DNA from: Amblyomma americanum | Lineage: Eukaryota > Arthropoda > Arachnida > Ixodida > Ixodidae | Direction: 5' to 3' | Assembly: GCF_052857255.1 (NCBI RefSeq) | Contig: NC_135507.1 | Span: 79,032,850-79,096,849, forward strand | DNA length: 64,000 bases | In this document: piece by piece, positions 47,628 through 57,890 of the stretch | Layout: each line of letters begins with the position of its first letter | Numbering within the stretch: position 1 is the stretch's first letter | The notes under the pieces: generated by a model | Database searches by the model: none | What the model was told of the DNA's origin: nothing | Seen by the model: the letters and a program-made list of their open reading frames with translations, nothing else | Made by a program: the position numbers and the translations under genes

Positions 47628-47917
47628 TAGTCGGATGCAACTCAAGAACGAAGCTGCTTTTTCCCATCAAAGGACCATTTTGCAGACAGTAGCGTAGTCC
47701 GACTGTGAAGAACATGCTAGAGCGGCAAAGCAGGGCGAAGTAGATGAAAGGGGATCGTCTCTTTCCTCTATTGTCGGGGATAGACCTGTGTCTCCGTTGT
47801 GGCGCCGCTCCCTGCATTGTCACGCTAGCAAGGTGACGACAATCGGCCGACGCCGTTGGCTGGAAGGGGGTCCTTTGACGGGGAAAAACCGCTGTGGTCC
47901 CCAGTTGTATCCGGCTA
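47628..47917. mobile_element. Tc1/mariner-type MITE, 290 bp, TA duplication
   Basis: TA at 47626-47627 and 47918-47919 flank terminal inverted repeats of about 50 bp. One begins TAGTCGGATGCAACT and includes TTTTTCCCATCAAAGGACC. The other, inverted, begins TAGCCGGATACAACT and includes TTTTTCCCCGTCAAAGGACC. There is no coding capacity. It lies in the segment of copy B that copy A lacks. Superfamily is inferred from the TA duplication only. Confidence 0.65.
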
Positions 47918-48388
47918 TAGTCACGACTAACTTCCTTGCCGATGGTCAGAATCACTGTAGCACATAAAGTTCCACGATCCTTAGTCCCGTGTCCTCCATC
48001 AAGAGTTGCTGCGTCGGCACTTCTTACCGCAGGGTGACAAATAGGATGCATTCGCCGGGAAATTACTATGACTAAGCTCAGCTCCCACCGGTGGCATGTT
48101 GTTTTTTCTCGTGCTTTTGTAAATCTCCCAGTGATGAAAAACTACAAATTCAAATAAAAGAAAGTTGTCCCCTGTGCACTTTGGTCCCGGTGGATGTTGC
48201 CTTGCCTCATATCTGCCATAACGAGCATCATATATCCTCTTTCTGGTGAACTGATTAACCCGTGGTTATTCCCCATTCATCTGCCGCCCTCTTTGATTTC
48301 AGGCTACAGCAGATCCAAAGGAATCTGTCATGGGGGAGAAAGGGAGAGTGGGTCGAAAGGGAGAATCGGTCGACACGAATGGTTGGAG

Positions 48389-48490
48389 GGACCCTTTTGA
48401 GGGGAACTCGCCGCTTCATTCTTGAGTTGTATATGACTATAGTCAGATACAACTCAAGCACAGAGCTGTCTCTCATCGTCAAAGAACCTG
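48389..48490. repeat. Head-to-head MITE ends forming a near-perfect palindrome
   Basis: 48421-48458 is palindromic at 36 of 38 positions, centred on GACTATAGTC. Each arm, extended outward to about 50 bp, matches the terminal repeat of the MITE at 47628-47917 (ends in GAGGGG...GACC-like and CATCGTCAAAGAACC). Two ends meet at a shared TATA. Confidence 0.65.
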
Positions 48491-49058
48491 CGTTCGACCA
48501 ATGTAGTCAGCATATTCTCGTGATCTGCCTAGCGTAACAATGCAGGGAACCGTTCGACAATGCAGAGATGGGACTATACCCGACCATGGAAGGAGGGGGC
48601 TATCCCCTTTCATCAGCTACTGCCTGCCTACAATAGAACACGTGAAAAAAAAAGAAGTAGAGATTGCAAGGCCAGAAGACAGAAGAGTGTTACTGACTAT
48701 CTACACAGTGAGCCATAATTTGCATGATGTCACAGCTGCCGCCATACTATCTGGGTCCAGAAACACGGCGAAAACCTGGTCGTTTTTCTGATCCGCTTAC
48801 ATTTCCAAGTGATCCTGGCGCACAGTGCTGTATCTGGACTCTGCGCCCAGAAACGGCGCACCAGATGTAGTGTGAAAACTACCAGGCAAAATAGAAATTT
48901 CTCTATACATATTAAATTACTCTATATTGTTCATATTTTAGCTAATCGCCTTATTATTTTTCGCGCACTGAGTCTTTGCGTATATATTTACCTCTGTTCA
49001 CCATTGTCTCACAGTTTCTTATTTTTAACTCTGCACTCATATTTTACCCTTATGAAAA

Positions 49059-49555
49059 TGGTCTATAGACTGCCTATAGACATTTTATAGACTCTATAGA
49101 CACCACCCTTTAGACGGATTTTTTTCAATAGACTGTCTATAGAGAATCTATAGACTAAAGTCTATAACCGCCTTAATTTCCTTTTGTCTATAGATGGTCC
49201 ATGGACTACCTATAGACTGAAATCTATAACCACATCAATTTCCTTCTGTCTATAGATGGTGCATAGACTATAGACTAAAGTCTATAACAGACATAATTTC
49301 CTTTTGTCTATAGATGGTCCATAGACTACCTATAGACTGAAATCTATAACCACATCAATTTCCTTCTGTCTATAGATGGTCCATAGACTATCTATAGACT
49401 AAAGTTTATAACAGACAATTTTCCTTTGTCTACAGACGGTTAATATATTATCTATAGACTAAAGTCTATAGCCACCTTATTTCCTTTTGTCCATAGACTG
49501 TCTATAGATCATCTACAGACTAAACTTCATAACAGACATAATTTTCCTTTGTCTA
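49059..49555. repeat. About 60-bp tandem array, left half
   Basis: Seven to eight units with consensus order: TTTCCTTTTGTCTATAGATGG, split as TTTCCTTTTG and TCTATAGATGG, then TCCATAGACTATC, TATAGACTAAAGTCTATAAC and CACATCAA. Units differ by several bases. Orientation is the same as in 56820-57430. It ends at the TA (49554-49555) where the THAP transposon is inserted. Confidence 0.9.
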
Positions 49556-49789
49556 TTTGGCGCGAGCTCCACCACTGGAGCGAATGGCGCTAGTGTCGAC
49601 CTTGCGCAGCAAGTGGGATCGCGTGTCTCCTCTCACTGCTGCAGAAGCGGACTATCGGTCGCAGTTAGGCGTTCTAAATGCTAAAAGCCGCGCTATCATC
49701 TGCATTTTTCGTTGTTAGTGAGTGCCAGCATTTTACACTTCGATAGTGTGTCGTCGTCGGTGCTGCTACAGTTTATTTCAGCTTTCCCC

Positions 49790-49997
49790 ATGGTAGCTTA
49801 CTGCTCTGTGCCTCAATGCCGGACTTACGCGGCGGAACCAGGCGTAAGCTTCCACTTCTATCCGAAAGACAGGAAGCTGCGAGAAGCCTGGTTAGTCAAG
49901 CTGCGAATGGGCAAAGATGCGAGTGTACATTCTCGTGTGTGCAGCAAACATTTCACCGAACAAGATTTCGTCGGTGGAGTTGGCGCTAAACTGTTCG
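49790..49997 (+). CDS. Transposase exon 1 (THAP zinc finger, main part)
   Basis: ATG at 49790. It contains all four zinc ligands (two Cys in CSVPQC, then C and H of CSKHF), the invariant Trp and the HFYP block. Donor GTGAGT at 49998, phase 1. The rest of the domain, including AVPS, is in exon 2. Confidence 0.85.
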
Positions 49998-50310
49998 GTG
50001 AGTAGCGGCCGAAGCTGCCGCGAGCATTTACGTCCGCGCATGTCTCTCTTGTGGAGCTAACGAAGGTTAATTGCTGACAGGATGGAAAAGGCGCTGGCTT
50101 CTACGCGACGCAGTGCCGTCCGATAACCTGCCTGTTCGACCTTTGGATCGTCAGCCGTCTGCTCGGCGTCGCCTAAACAGGGCAGAGGGCGGAGGTAAGC
50201 TGAATGTGCGTGGTAGCAACGGGCGCGATGACGCAGTTTTAATTTCTCGCACAGCACGCCGTGCGTAGCATATTTACATGTTTAGAAACAAGCATTGCAC
50301 TCTGTCTCAA

Positions 50311-50623
50311 GCCCCGCCGAGGTGGCTCAGTAGTTAGGGCGCTCGACGACTGATCCGGAGTTCCCGGGTTCAAACCCGACCGCGGCGGCTGCGTTTTTAT
50401 GGAGGAAAAACGCTAAGGCACCCGTGTGCTGTGCGATGTCAGTGCACGTTAAAGATCCCCAGGTGGTCGAAATTATTCCGGAGCCCTCCACTACGGCACC
50501 TATTCTTCCTTTCTTCTTTCACTCCCTCCTTTATCCCTTCCCTTACGGCGCGGTTCAGGTGTCCAAAAATATATGAAACAGATACTGCGCCATTTCCTTC
50601 CCCGAAAACCAATTATTATTATT
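50311..50623 (+). mobile_element. Ruka-like tRNA-derived SINE in transposase intron 2
   Basis: tRNA-like head with A box GGTGGCTCAGTAG and B box GGGTTCAAACCC, then GCGTTTTTATGGAGGAAAAA, a conserved body and an ATTATT tail. The imperfect 13-bp target duplication CACTCTGTCTCAA/CACTGTGTCTCAA is at 50298-50310 and 50624-50636. About 95 percent identical by eye to 58302-58619. Confidence 0.85.
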
Positions 50624-51584
50624 CACTGTGTCTCAAACAACTGCTTTTGCTTGCTGCGCTTGTTTTGTGCAGTGATGCTTTAGGTAACGTTGGCGTGTAA
50701 TTGATGAATGGATGTATTCATTGTGTCGCGAGACTCATAAAAGTGCACTAATGCTTGCCTGTGGCACGCGACTTCGTTAATTTAGCTAATTTTGTATTTT
50801 CGCGCTCCTATGCTTGATGATGTTACCTTTTCTTACAAGTGTTAGATTCAGTGTCTGGTAATGATGCTTATGTCATTGCTTTGCATTTCGAACCCCTTGC
50901 ACGTGCGTGACAAGCACGTACAAGCGTATTTTAAAACGGCTTGGCTAAATGTCCACTGCATTCATTCATAAAATCATTGTACACCATAAGCTAAAATTTT
51001 GTTTCCACAAATGAGCTAAGCAAACCGAAGCACAGTTTTAACAACCAACGTTAATAAATACAAAGCCCTGGTGCTCTTCAGGACGTTGGCAATCGTATCT
51101 TTATTGGTGTTACATCATCATCTATGTATCAACTGCGATCTTCTTTATTTGTTAATCAAGAATGTCAATAGAGAGGAATTAAGGCTGGTATTGCAGTGCA
51201 TGCAGCAAGTTTGGAGAATTTATACCTACTTGCATAGCAAAGGCTGTGGCCAACTGTTTTAATTATTGGCTTTCATACAGCTAGAGGTTCGCAGTACCAT
51301 TTTGGGAGAAATGCATATCTGAATCTGACATTTTATTTCCAGAAGACAGGGCGTTGAGCGACAATTTTTCTAAAGAGAAGCCGTTACCGTTGCCTGCATG
51401 TGATCCAGAGATTGGAGCAAGTGCATCTTCCTCAGGAGAAATCGAAGACAGTGCACCTGCCTCACGGGGCAACGCAGATATCAGTCCCAGTCCAGGTGGC
51501 AATCAAGGCATCATTGTCAGCTGTGTTATTTATATATTTATTGCATTTGTTGACTGCGAAAATAATTTACATTATCTGCTTCAG

Positions 51585-52556
51585 ATATCCCTCCTGAGCT
51601 TCAAGCCTTAAGGAAGGAGATTGGCGTGCAAGCCAACAAGCTCGATGCTGCACGAAAACAACCGCTGAGCACGGCAAGCATTCGGGGAGAAAAAGATCTG
51701 AACATCTTAACTGGGATTCCCTGCTTCCAGCTGTTCTATAACATATGCGATGTTTATACTGACAGCCGGATGCTCGTGCAAGCAAAACGGTTTTGCTTAT
51801 CAAACGAAGACACGTTGTTGTCAACGCTCATCAAGCTTCACCACAAGTCATTCGCATTGCTTGGTGTGCTTTATGGCATTCATCGCACCACAGCATCAGA
51901 AATATTCAAGGCCAGTGTAATAATCTTGGCTGAAATAATGAAAAATGCAGTTTTTTGTCCGAGCAAGGAAGCTGTTGTTGATAACTTGACGGTGTACTTC
52001 AAGGAGTACTCGAGTGTGAGAGCTGTGCTAGACTGCACGGAGGTCCCAATTCAGAGGCCAAAGGATATGGAGTCCCAGCTGTTGACATACAGCTGGTACA
52101 AGGGTGTGTACACAGCCAAGGTTTTAGTCGGTGAGACATCGGGAGGTCACATAAGTTATGTAAGCAAAGCTTATGGTGGCCGGGCATCTGACTCCCATAT
52201 AACGAAGGAAAGCAAGATGCTAGAATTGTTTCTACCTTCAATTGACAGTGTCATGGTGGATAAAGGGTTCTTAATAGACAAACTTTGCCTTGAGCATCAA
52301 ATCACAATGGTGCGTCCCCCGTTCCTACGCAAGAGAAAGGAACTTACAAAAAATGAAGCTGAAAAAAAATCAAAGTATCGCAGCCGCTCGCGTTCATGTG
52401 GAGCGTGCAATCCAGCGAATGAAAGTGTTGAAGATATTGACGGGGAACTTTGGCACCGAGCTTTTTGCTTACATTGATGACATTATACAAGTCATTGCGG
52501 GAATTGTGAATCTCCCCAAGCCCATCTTCAGCAGCGACAAGTTTTTGGTACAATAA
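51585..52556 (+). pseudogene. Transposase exon 4 (DDE core)
   Basis: Acceptor TGCTTCAG, then DIPPELQALRKEIGVQANKL onward. It holds the catalytic core described under the gene entry. The frameshifted reading stops at 52475-52477; the downstream frame ends FLVQ-stop at 52554-52556. Confidence 0.85.
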
Positions 52557-53058
52557 AGGGCTACAAAAGTGCATGGACATAATGTTTCAGTACAGTTTCT
52601 CCTTAGATTCTTTCTTACGGCTCCTTTATATGTTTGCTTGAACCAAGTGGTAAGCTTTTTTGCAATATTCTTTTACGTAAGTTGTACATTGCATTTGCTT
52701 CTTTATGTTCTTATCACCAGTTTTCATCATATGCCTTACTTTTGTTACTTCCGTTACATATGTGCTTGGTGTCTTGCTTCTCTTGACCAAAATGTTTTTC
52801 TGTTGTAATCGTTTAGTGTTTTCATTCTGTACACGCTTTTTTCTTCCTTGTGTCAGTCCCTCCAAATGTGTTCCCCCTTTGGAATCACAGGGCATTCCTG
52901 TATATCAGTAATTACGCAGCAAACAGCATGACATTAAGTACTCAAGTTGCATTTTCATGGTGTAAGTAACAGCAAAGTTCGAAATGCTCTAAAGTAGACA
53001 CATTTTTTACTGCCAGCCATGGGCATAGTAAAAATGAAATAATGGTGGACACCAGTGT
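52557..53058. other. Convergent intergenic region of the transposon
   Basis: AT-rich space between the two 3' ends. The AATAAA of the transposase overlaps its stop codon near 52553-52558. On the minus strand no clear AATAAA is seen close to 53059. No gene. Confidence 0.5.
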
Positions 53059-54002
53059 TCATTGAGAGACAAGGGAAGGCAACACATATGACTTGAAAAA
53101 GTAGACAGCCCTCTCCACAACATCATTGAAGAAAGAAGCGTTGAACTCTACAGGGAACAACAAGTAGTTTTCCCTGTCTTGAAACACAAAAACATCTGCA
53201 CTAGACACCGCTGCCAAACCCATCTGGACCTGCACTTGACAGAAATACCTGCTGGTCTCCTTCAGAGACAAGCTTATGCCTTCACTTGTTATTTCTTTTG
53301 CCTTGAATTTGTCTAAACTCATCGGGCACTTCACTTCAAGAACTCTTGGAGCGCAGCAGTCGCATGTGACTACCCCATCTGGACTGGCGCCAATGCATGG
53401 ATGCTGGTCTGAAATTAAAAGTCCGCACTGTTCAACATTCACATTTTCATTCTGACTTGCAGCTAAATAAGCCATCTTTGCTGTTTCTTCTAGAAGAGTG
53501 CCTCTTAACATTGCAGGTGTCTGCACTGAGTTTTCTTTCAACACAACTTTCAGCAGAGGTCGCACATCATGTGGGCCCATCCTTGTTCTGAGTGTATGCA
53601 CTCGTGTATAAACAGAATATGCAATTGATGCTGTTACCATTCCTTTTCTGTATATCAACCAGTCTGGAGAATTTGCTTGTGCTTTTGTTAAATTATTTAT
53701 CATGTCAATTTATGTGTTTGTGTATGTTTGTTGAAGGCAGCTGTAAATTTCTTCTGCTGAGAGCACTCCTGCTGCAATGACCTTCTGAGCAGTTTCAACA
53801 AGTGCTGGTGGGTTTCTCACGCCAAGGTTTGCTCGTCTTCCTGTGCTTGTTTGACTGTCTTCATGCTGCTCATGCAGCTGGACAGTGGATGAGATTGGCT
53901 GTATCGGTAGCAGTGGCGCTGTATCGCTGCATGATGGATCCACAGTTGTATTGCCTGAACCTTTATTTGACAATGGGTATGTCAATTGGTCACAGCGACT
54001 TC
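53059..54002 (-). pseudogene. SWIM-YqaJ gene exon 4 (YqaJ nuclease)
   Basis: Acceptor ATTTCAG at 54003-54004. SRCDQLTYPLSNKG, then a linker, TAA at 53710-53712, then the YqaJ domain, which is open for 214 codons from the Met at 53701-53703. That Met could restart translation of a nuclease-only product. Confidence 0.8.
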
Positions 54003-55421
54003 CTGAAATGAAAGAAATACAAATTTATTCCTATACTTTTAAACAAAAAATAAATTGGTCTCCATTTTTTGTATTTGGTTATGTTGCTCTCACTAAAAGA
54101 CGTATACTGAAGCATCTGCTTTTTCCTTAAACCATTTATTTTATGGGTAACAAAACCGTAAGCTCGAAAAACAGGCACAAACAGTGGCAACGCACTATAT
54201 GAAAATGTTTACACACAGTAAATAAGCTTTCTAATTGTTGGCATTGGTAAGTATCAATGCCATGCTATAACAAGGTGCTAAGTCACGAAGCAGATTGCAT
54301 CAAACTAAACTATAACAATATATCCACTTACTGCCTTCATTGTAGTGGAGTGCAACACAGTTGTATGGCAATTCTTGAGGCAACCTCTTCAGGATGTTGC
54401 CATTAGGCACCTTGACATTATCTCTTTTAGCCTGAAACGCGAAAAGTTCCATCAGCGTATTCTCCTGAGTACACTAATAGCGTTTTCACTTCACGTGAGC
54501 ACTTTTTAATCATCATTATGATGATAAAAACTGAACTTAGTACAGCTCTGTGGCTGTTGGATGGCTGCTCTCAACAAACTTTCTGCTGCTTAACTTGATC
54601 AGTACTCCAGAGGTTCTCAAGGTACATTGGAAGAGGCTCTTGTGGCCTCAGGCTTACTAAACAGTCACGCTCGAAATGAGAAAGTTTCACTTAAAATTAC
54701 AGATTAATATTTTTGTGAGTATGTCAAGCAACATTTCCAAGAATTTTTTTTATTTTGATGCTTTTTCTCCTTGCTTAACACATGAAACCTCTTAGAAACA
54801 ATTAAAAAGCATCTATTATATTGTTTTAACCATCTTAAATCAAGTATTCTAGCTATGGTGGACGAACAACTTTGATAACAGCCACGGATTGTTAGTCTCA
54901 ATGCACTCTGTGCGAGATCACAAAAAGCATTGACCTCAATGATCATTCACAGCACTTATCTGACACTATATTATGAACAAAGCAAGCACTTGAAACCACA
55001 AAAAGAGTCCCTGTTAAAAAACTATTGTAACTTTGACTAACCTGCAGCATGCATTGTAGAGACATTGGCACATATAAGTGCGTGAGTACAAATACCTGTG
55101 ATACTGTGTTCATAATCAAATGAAACAGCAGTAAACGGCTCTCTTTTCTTATGAAGGGTACAGAAACCTGGCAGTACTTTGCCTTGGTGTATCTTAGTTT
55201 ATAAGCAAATTAATGATGACAGACTATGCACCTTATTTTGCCGCTACAAATTTCGTGTATGGTTACGCCAAAATCAAACTTGCGCCACAAAAACAACATC
55301 TAACGTTGCTACAGTTTGAAGTGCAGTCATAACTGCCAATCAATCATATGCTAATAAAATAACATTCTGTAATACTTTATCCTCCTATTTCAAATTTGAT
55401 GCAACATGTATCATGACTTAC

Positions 55422-55593
55422 CTTTTTGGTACAAGGCAGGTCCACTATCTTCCTTGGTGCATATTTTTCTTTCACACCAGCTTTCTGATCTTTTCCCCAT
55501 TGCTGAGGCAAATCAGTAGATGACATGAGGTCGAAGGTCTTTGCGTCATTAATGTGCAGCAGAAGAGCGACCATGTGCTTGCACTTGTGCTGG
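55422..55593 (-). CDS. SWIM-YqaJ gene exon 2
   Basis: Acceptor TTTTTTCTAG, donor GTAAGT. Completes the SWIM finger (QHKCKHMVALLLHIND) and continues DAKTFDLMSSTDLPQQWGKD to PRKIVDLPCTKK. Open throughout. Confidence 0.7.
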
Positions 55594-56100
55594 CTAGAAA
55601 AAATAAAGGCATAACTAACTTTTGTTTCCTAAAACAAAGCACGCATATCAGCATGAATTTGTAAGCTTTACAAAACACACCTTACTTTACAATGTTCTCT
55701 CTTGTTTCAGCAGTAGATGCAGATTACATGTTACAATGTTTCATAATATTCGTTAGTAATATGTGGAATTTAATTGACAGAAAACTGTCTGCAGAGCAAA
55801 AGATAAACTACAACAGTTATATTCCATCCATGAAACCAACGTTAGTATTCATACCCTGCATTGCAAGTGCAAGATGCAGCAGTCACTGTCCTTCCTTTTA
55901 TTTTTATCTCCAGTTCATGAGGATCTTTGTTGATAGCGGAGGTCTGAAGGATAAGCCCAACAAACGTGACCTCATCGTCTTTGCAAAGCTTCACGCTGCA
56001 CACCACCACGTGCTTCGCCTCATAGACCTTTCTATCAAAAGCCGGGAGGTCTCATATTTCTTCTCAATGAAGTCATTGATGCTCGACAGCGGAAGTTTCA

Positions 56101-56808
56101 CTGAAATGAAATAAAAGATTGTACAGCGTAACAGACAAAACATAACATGCACGCAGCCTTAAACGAAGTGGCAATTTTAGATGGCCGAGAAAGCCGTAAA
56201 CACGAGATAGAACATTACAAATTGTTACCTCATGAGGAAAGGGTCAATAAAACTAGTCTGCGCGGAGTAAACACACATTCGCTCAAAGCTCGAATGAGAA
56301 TATGATCGCGGTCAATAAGCACGAATGCGCGGCGTGAAATACAGCACAGTTACATTTAAATATTTCTCCGCGTCGTCTCCGCCGTCCAACCTGACTGCTC
56401 CAAGTTCAGTGGTGCAGTCGAACGGCGCCGCTTCCGCTGGCAATGCTCGAAATCGCTCCGCACCTGTCGCGGAGAAATTTCATTACCGAGATTACTGACC
56501 ACTTACCTCTGACTGGTGGTGTTGAACCTTAAGTTCTCTCCATAGCATCACCATCAACGCTGGTCGATGCACGCTCGTTGCCACTTCAACAGCTCGCTCA
56601 CACGGTAACGCGTGCTTTGCTTTTGTCGAGTGAGTGAGCTTAATTGAGCTTAAGCAGGTCCAGAACCAAGTGTATTTATTAAATGAATAAATAAACTATT
56701 AGCGCGCAACTAAACTACACGGGAAAGCGTCTCACAGTAGCAGAGAAACGCCGGTTATCCCACTTAGTGCGTCAGGCGCGCGCCGCTGAGATGGCGCCAC
56801 AGTATGTC
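56101..56808. other. Right subterminal region of the transposon
   Basis: Presumed promoter side of the SWIM-YqaJ gene. GC-rich around 56380-56460 (CCGCTTCCGCTGGCAATGC). No further exon could be assigned with confidence. Confidence 0.4.
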
Positions 56809-56819
56809 CTCGCGCCCAA

Positions 56820-57430
56820 TATTCAGTCAATAGATACTCTATAGACTACGGTCTATAACAGCCTTAATTTCCTTCAATCTATAGGTGGTCCATTGACTAT
56901 CTATAGATTAAAGTCTATAACCTCCTTAATTTTCTTCTGTCTATAGATGGTTCATAGAATATCTATAGTCTGTAACAGACAAAAGTTTTCTTTGTCTATA
57001 GGCGGTCAATAGATTATCATTAGACTTAACTCTATAACTGCCTCATTTTCTTTTGTGCATAGAAAGTCTATAGACCATCTTTAGACCAAAGTCTATAGTA
57101 GACAATTTTCTTTTGTCTATAGGCGGTCAATAGATTTTATATAGACTAATGTCTATACCTGCCTTATTTCCTTTTGTCCATAGACAATCTTTAGACCATC
57201 TATAGACTAAATCCTATAACCACCATAAATTCCTTCCGTCTATAGACAATCTATAAACCATCTATAGACTAGTCTATAACCGGCTTAGCAGCCATTTGTC
57301 TATAGACGACCTATAGACAATTTATACACCAAAATCTCTAACCGCCTTAATTTCCTATCGTCTATAGACAATATTTAGACTACATATAGACTATTGTCTA
57401 TAGACCTATTGTCTATTGTTTATAACAATC
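56820..57430. repeat. About 60-bp tandem array, right half
   Basis: About ten units such as TTTCCTTTTGTCCATAGAC, ATCTATAGACTAAA and CTATAACCACC, in the same orientation and register as 49059-49555. The first unit is the second half of the one cut at 49555. The last 100 bases degrade gradually. Confidence 0.9.
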
Positions 57431-57525
57431 TTAATTTTATCTAACAATTTATACACTGCCTTTCGAATATGTCCATAAAATATCCATTTCTTTTCGCACT
57501 GCATGCTGAGTAGAACTGCATCGGG

Positions 57526-57753
57526 CCGCCGCGGTGGTTAAGTGGTTATGGCGCTCGGCTGCTGACCCGAAAGACGCGGGTTCGTTGCCAGCCCGGCGGT
57601 CAAATTTCGATGGAGGCGAAATTCTTGAGGACCGTGTGGTGTGCGATGTCAGTGCACGTTAAAAAACCCATGGCGGTCGAAATTTCCGGAGCCCTTCGCT
57701 ACGGCGTCCCTCATTCCCTGAGTTGGCTGGGGACGTTAAACCCCCACGAACCA
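57526..57753 (+). mobile_element. tRNA-derived SINE, second family
   Basis: The head GCCGCCGCGGTGGTTAAGTG with B box GGGTTCGTTGCC is followed by TTTCGATGGAGGCGAAATTC and a GGGACGTTAAACCCCCACGA tail. The exact 12-bp target duplication AACTGCATCGGG is at 57514-57525 and 57754-57765. The same family as the fragments at 29078 and 39083. Confidence 0.85.
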
Positions 57754-57890
57754 AACTGCATCGGGTGACCGCAACTATTGTCAGAGTCCTCCGCTTCCTT
57801 TGCTATTTCAGGAATAAAAAAATATCGTCCAACGGCAATGCAATACCTTGCTGTATATTGTTTTTAGAAACTTTGAAGAGCTAATTTTCC

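Larger units (their letters stand above)
42280..49035. repeat. Composite repeat copy B (contains both empty insertion sites)
   Basis: Matches copy A segments in the same order (2399-4530, 10454-11013, 20141-23305) without the Ty3 element and the I-like LINE. Parts: inverted arm 42395-42600; direct-repeat region 42955-43090; hairpin 43147-43216; LINE end 43436-44056; opposite arm 44215-44450; PLE GIY-YIG 44629-44770; PLE 3' UTR to about 45150; a non-coding-looking 3' half. Relative to A it has an extra 47619-48213 segment that includes a MITE. The two copies therefore date the insertions in A. Confidence 0.8.
49790..52556 (+). pseudogene. THAP-domain DDE transposase, 4 exons, 1-bp insertion before the catalytic Glu
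   Basis: Cut-and-paste transposase. Exons 49790-49997, 50081-50194, 51343-51495 and 51585-52556 join in phase 1 at GT-AG borders. Exon 1 plus exon 2 give a complete C2CH THAP zinc finger: MVAYCSVPQCRTY, VSFHFYPKD, REAW, SRVCSKHF, and the closing AVPS in exon 2. Exon 3 is an acidic/Ser linker. Exon 4 has helical sequence followed by a DDE_Tnp_4-like core: LDCTEVPIQRP (first Asp), YGGRASDSHI, VMVDKGFLID (second Asp). The third residue, in RVHVERAIQRMK, lies in the next frame because an A run at 52362-52369 has 8 A where 7 would keep the frame. With one A fewer the product would be 481 residues. AATAAA overlaps the stop. Confidence 0.85.
53059..56100 (-). pseudogene. SWIM zinc finger plus YqaJ-type exonuclease, 4 exons, with one stop and one frameshift
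   Basis: Second protein of the transposon. Exons 55855-56100, 55422-55593, 54332-54431 and 53059-54002 join with consistent GT-AG phases. A SWIM finger is assembled across the first intron: CTCNAG from exon 1 and QHKCKHMVALLLH from exon 2 (CXC...CXH). The last exon has a lambda-exonuclease-like YqaJ nuclease: WLIYRKGMVTAS, AMLRGTLLEE, CIGASPDGVV, LEVKCPMS and YFCQVQVQMG, carrying the D...EXK residues and the Q-rich helix. Lesions: TAA at 53710-53712 in frame ahead of the nuclease, and a 1-bp shift near 56025-56045 in exon 1 (between EKKYETSR and RKVYEAKHVVV). No start Met could be assigned; an upstream exon may exist. The nuclease part may process DNA ends during transposition (inference). 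Confidence 0.75.
49556..56819. mobile_element. THAP-DDE plus SWIM-YqaJ DNA transposon (ISL2EU/IS4EU-like), 7,264 bp
   Basis: Ends TTTGGCGCGAG (49556-49566) and, inverted, TTGGGCGCGAG (56809-56819), 10 of 11 identical. TA is present once on each side (49554-49555, 56820-56821). The flanking 60-bp repeat unit is continuous across the insertion when one TA is removed, which fixes both borders. The element carries a plus-strand transposase gene (49790-52556) and a convergent minus-strand SWIM-YqaJ gene (53059-56100). A Ruka-like SINE sits in a transposase intron. Both genes have small lesions. From memory, ISL2EU/IS4EU elements pair a THAP/DDE transposase with a YqaJ exonuclease and make 2-bp duplications; the classification should be confirmed. 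Confidence 0.85.

Noticed and set aside
47542..48051. 169-codon minus-strand frame in copy B
   Set aside because: Lies across a MITE and the B-specific insertion, has no recognisable motif and no counterpart in copy A.
49059..49555. CRISPR array
   Set aside because: Units of about 60 bp vary along their length with no constant repeat and unique spacer pattern; the array continues past a transposon in a eukaryotic setting.
50311..50391. tRNA gene-like sequence with A and B boxes
   Set aside because: Part of a SINE with target duplications; no sign of a free-standing functional tRNA.
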